64,000 bases of DNA. Origin: Trichoplusia ni (Eukaryota; Arthropoda; Insecta; Lepidoptera; Noctuidae). Within the stretch, counting starts at the first letter, position 1. Every line of letters starts with the position of its first letter. This document shows positions 60,928-64,000 of the stretch, piece by piece. The DNA lies in the NCBI RefSeq assembly GCF_003590095.1, contig NC_039478.1:19778001-19842000 (forward strand), in the 5' to 3' direction. The notes under the pieces were generated by a model, which saw only the letters and a list, made by a program, of their open reading frames with translations, did not search any database and had not been told where the DNA came from. Position numbers and translations under genes: made by a program.

Positions 60928-61178
60928 GGGCCCCAATTCTGCTATTTAAAATGGCCGATGAATTAATTAAATTTGGCTTAAAATGACAATTTTCGTTTTA
61001 TCTTAAGCATTTTCTACACAATAATTGGAAATTCAGTGTGGGACGCTAAACTCAAGGTCAATACAATTAAGTTCCAATTATTGTATTGGCAATATGCTTA
61101 AGAGAATAGGAATAATTTCAAATTTAATTCAATTGCCATTCATTCATCGGCCATTGTAAAATAGCAGAATCGGGGCCC
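60928..61178. mobile_element. MITE with GGGCCCC..TTCTGCTATTT termini
   Basis: The left end GGGCCCCAATTCTGCTATTT and the right end AAATAGCAGAATCGGGGCCC are inverted repeats. They extend through AATGGCCGATGAAT for about 40 bp with scattered mismatches. The interior of about 170 bp is AT-rich and non-coding. Confidence 0.85.
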
Positions 61179-61899
61179 AGTTGCTATTGCAGAGACGCTG
61201 GTGAGGTGCAACACCAGGAGTATTTTAGTAAATTTGAAATTGAGGGTTTATTCTCAAAGTATATAATAAATTAGATTTTTTACATGAATACCTTTACATT
61301 TGACTCATTATTATGTGCAGTACTAGTGCAGTCAGCTCGCCATACAGTATTGTGTTACTGTTGTTGACATTAGTTATGCTTGATGGTTCCTTAACAGAAT
61401 GCTCACAAGAATCATGGTTCCATTTTATTTATAATTTTCCTTTTAGTTACTTTTTATTTTAGATTTGTGTAACATTTAGTTTAGTAGAGAGTACTTGTAC
61501 TTTTAGTGATTATTTTAGTAATATTGTATTGTAAGGGGTGTGATTCCCGAGAGTGGATTTGTTTTAGTTTGTTAACCTTAGTTGTGGTCGGCGCTACGTA
61601 AGCGCACATTATGTTTTGACTTCAAATCTTTGAATTTCTTTTATACTTACTGCTTAGCTCATAATGGTTATTTTGACATGATTTTAAATGGCTTGAACGC
61701 GACTGTTGGAAACTGTTGTATTTCATAGTACCAATGAAGAAAACGTAAGAAGTCAATATAAAGGAACAAATATATTGATTTATAAACAATTTTATAAATG
61801 AAGACTCGCGTCAAAATTATAAAATAAATTGTTAAATAGCTTGTAATAAATAGCTCGTGAATTATGTATTTGTGTTATTATTTTCCCAACTCACAGTAA
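61179..61899. other. No gene seen between two MITEs
   Basis: AT-rich intergenic DNA between the Ki-67-like gene and FERRY3. No exon, tRNA or strong secondary structure was recognised. Confidence 0.5.
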
Positions 61900-62456
61900 G
61901 GCCTCATTTACGGAGGTGCGGGGCGTTGCGTGATGCGTTGAGCGGCGCGGCCCGCACTGAATTCAAATATATGGCGTTGTTTACGTGCGCTTACGGAGAA
62001 GCGATTTTAGACGCGTTTGTTTGAAATGGAGCGTTCTTTGCGGCGGAGCCCGCGGCGGGCACCGACGCATCCCACGCGGCGGCGCACGCAGCGGCAATTC
62101 TCGATGAGGCTATGCCCGAGACGAATCTTCTGACAGTCTTGTTCAAATTTTTCGTTAGTCATGCTCCCATCTCCCACCAACATAAAACTAGTCGATTTAA
62201 GTCGATTTGATCGAGGCGAGCGTGCGCCGCCGCGTCGCTCGCCGCGTGTTTCGCTACACGCTTGAGGACTCGCCGCGAGCGCAGCGGCGGACACCGCCAC
62301 TCTTCCCGCCTCACTTCTCTATAAACAACGTCGTATGTTGCTATACGTTTGTGTTTACGCGTGCGATGATGCGTGCCACTTCACGCGCCGCTCCACCGTA
62401 AACAGAAAAAACGTTCGACGCGCCGCGATATGCCCCGCGTCTCCGTAAATGAGGCC
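61900..62456. mobile_element. GC-rich non-autonomous element with GGCCTCATTTACGGAG termini
   Basis: The left end GGCCTCATTTACGGAGGTGC and the right end ACGCGGAGACGC-type complement (…CTCCGTAAATGAGGCC) are inverted repeats of at least 16 perfect bases, extending with mismatches into CGGGGC. The interior of about 520 bp is CpG-rich. On the minus strand it has a 97-codon frame with no recognised domain. It is probably a non-autonomous DNA transposon carrying a captured or decayed segment. Confidence 0.75.
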
Positions 62457-62599
62457 GAAGTGTCTGTGTATGCAGCACTTTATTAAAGTGTTCATAATTA
62501 TTTACGAACGCGCGTGAAAACAGCGTGAAATAAACATTTATCTAGTCTTTTAGGGGATTATTGTAATAGTACTTTCTGTGTCGACGTATTAGAACAATA

Positions 62600-62605
62600 T
62601 TTAAT
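62600..62605 (-). terminator. Possible poly(A) signal of FERRY3 (ATTAAA)
   Basis: TTTAAT on the plus strand is ATTAAA on the minus strand, about 45 bases past the stop. A canonical AATAAA equivalent is at 62,479-62,484. Confidence 0.35.
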
Positions 62606-62650
62606 AGACATAAAGATAAGGGAATTCCTCGGGTACTAAAGCTGATGTGG

Positions 62651-63834
62651 TCAGGCGTGCTGCTTGACCTTGACGGGGTTGGAGATGCGGAAGATGTTGG
62701 GCAGCAGGTGCGCCAGCGCGGCGAACAGCGCGGGCGCGGCGCCCGGCGGCAGCGCGAAGTGCAGCGTGCGCAGCTCCGCGCCGCCCCAGCCCGCCGCCTC
62801 CAGCACGAAGCCCTTCACGCACTTCAGCACCAGCTCCGCGCGCCGCACGCACCACGCCGCCGTCATCTCCTGCGGGGGGACTCGCTGTAGCTACTGCACC
62901 CACTGCACCCACTGCACCTACTGCATCCTGCTGAACCTACCTCGCTCATCTCGTGGCGCAGCAGCAGCGGGATCGAGATGCTGGTGATGTCGTTGCTGCA
63001 CGCCGCCTTCAGGATGTTCCGGAGCCCGAGGATCGCGGGGTGCCGGGACGTTATGTCGCCTGAAACTCATACAACTCACTTGTTATGTCAATAGTGGCTA
63101 ATAGAACAACGCTTTTTCTACAGAATCAATTTATAACAGAATAACATCGAAAAGCAAAATAAGAAGTGTTTACGCACCAGATCTCAGTTCGGAGTCGTCC
63201 ACGATGAGGTGAAAAATGACGTGCACGTCGGCGAGATTGCTGTGTTTGGTGATAAAGATGTCGCCGGTCTGTAAGCTGCGCTTGTTGCGGCAGCGCGAGC
63301 CGTTACCGCCGGCGCCAACGCTGCCGCCCTCGGACTGCTCCTTCAGCCGCTGCGTGTTGCGCCGCTCCACCTGTGTACGTTATGCTGTTACCCTAGCGGT
63401 CCCACAAATATTAGTTCGCTCGGAGGCAGGGGCCGTGTCCGAGTACCGGGTCGTGCAGGCGCTCGGCGATGTCGCGCAGCTGGCGCTCGGCGTCGGGGAA
63501 GTGGTGCTCGGTGCTGGCGGCGGCGGCGCGCAGCAGCAGCGTGGTGGGCGGCGCGGGGCGCGCGGGCGGCGCCTCGGCCAGCAGCACGGCGCCCGCCAGC
63601 TCGCCGCCGTACAGCGACAGCGACGTCTGCAGGCGCCGCGACGCCGCCACGCCGCTGTCCGCGTCCGACAGCGTGCACAGCTCCAGCAGGTCCATGGCCA
63701 CGAGCCGGATGTTGTGCGTCTGCTTCAGCTGGCTGCCCAGGTGGATGGTGAAGCTCTCCTCCAGGCGCTCGCCGCCCAAAGCCGCGGCCGCCGGCGCCGC
63801 CGCGACACCCGAGAACGTCGCCAGCGGAGAGTTG
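62651..63834 (-). CDS. FERRY complex subunit 3 (C12orf4/DUF2362), 3' part, continues past right edge
   Basis: Exons seen on the minus strand are 63,834-63,447, 63,370-63,178, 63,059-62,941 and 62,869-62,651, all in phase; earlier exons lie beyond the window. The product matches the conserved C-terminal half of C12orf4/FERRY3: RLEESFTIHLGSQLK, RLQTSLSLYGG, ITKHSNLADVHVIFHL, PAILGLRNILK, NDITSISIPLLLRHEMSE and WCVRRAELVLKCVKGFV. In mammals this protein is a core subunit of FERRY, a five-protein RAB5 effector that ties mRNAs and ribosomes to early endosomes. The exon 63,834-63,447 donor (CCG|GTACTC) is a weak match but is the only one that keeps the frame. The acceptor at 63,835 (GCGCAG) is likewise inferred. 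Exons are very GC-rich. It converges on the Ki-67-like gene with two MITEs between. Confidence 0.9.
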
Positions 63835-64000
63835 CTGCGCCGTGCATGCAAAACACGTTCATACAAATATGCAAGCTCGTATTTCAATATACTAACTGAC
63901 AAAGTTTTATATTTTCAGGATGACTGATGTGACAAATGATCGGAAGGCATTACAATTTTATTTACCTTACAAAAATGTAACAACACCTCCATTGTCAATT
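63835..64000. other. Intron of FERRY3 reaching the window edge
   Basis: AT-rich DNA upstream (minus strand) of the 63,834 acceptor. The next exon is not in the window. Confidence 0.7.

Noticed and set aside
63216..63927. Plus-strand frames of 227 and 152 codons over the FERRY3 exons
   Set aside because: They are antisense shadows of GC-rich FERRY3 exons that encode well-conserved motifs on the minus strand.

Overview
The window looks like nuclear DNA from a moth or butterfly, most likely a noctuid. Its genes are intron-rich with canonical GT-AG junctions. It carries dispersed repeats typical of Lepidoptera: the 'CTAGCTGTTGCCCGCGACTT' family, RTE-type LINE tails ending in GATGAT repeats, and a tRNA-derived SINE. 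It also holds a full-length piggyBac of the Trichoplusia ni type. That element makes a plusiine moth a reasonable guess, but the species cannot be fixed from sequence alone. All exon structures below were inferred by eye from splice consensus, reading phase and protein-family knowledge; no alignment or expression data were used.

Positions 1-27,979 are gene-poor: AT-rich DNA with small CpG-rich islets, repeats and several clean hairpins, including a perfect 42-bp palindrome. The only coding candidates are short, possible first coding exons on the minus strand (3.3, 12.2, 18.1 and 25.3 kb). Three of them end in the same splice phase. They could be alternative starts of a large minus-strand gene whose body lies left of the window.

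Positions 27,980-37,352 (minus) hold an 11-exon trabid/ZRANB1 orthologue, a K29/K33/K63-linkage deubiquitinase with NZF fingers, an ankyrin-type UBD and an OTU domain. One ankyrin-region exon is followed by extra identical 147-bp tandem copies that include its splice donor. Its large third intron (between coding exons 2 and 3) carries a decayed THAP-domain, P-element-like gene with a SINE nested inside. A head-to-head neighbour (38,468-40,822, plus) encodes an unrecognised coiled-coil protein. Two abutting inverted-repeat MITEs follow.

Positions 43,078-47,886 (plus) hold a nucleoplasmin-like histone chaperone gene. Its first intron contains the intact antisense piggyBac (43,343-45,814). It converges, with almost touching poly(A) signals, on a minus-strand gene for a protein with four tandem Myb/SANT-like domains (48,711-50,811).

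Positions 53,778-60,315 (plus) hold an 11-exon gene for a protein of about 1,630 residues. It has an N-terminal FHA domain closely resembling that of Ki-67, nine short repeats resembling the core of the Ki-67 repeat, and a very basic C-terminal half. I read it as an insect Ki-67-like chromosome-periphery protein, the most interesting object here. Two more MITEs separate it from the 3' half of a minus-strand FERRY3 (C12orf4, DUF2362) gene that runs off the right edge.

Several of the recognisable genes act on chromatin, nucleolar or ubiquitin biology, but nothing shows that they form a functional unit; they look like ordinary insect neighbours.
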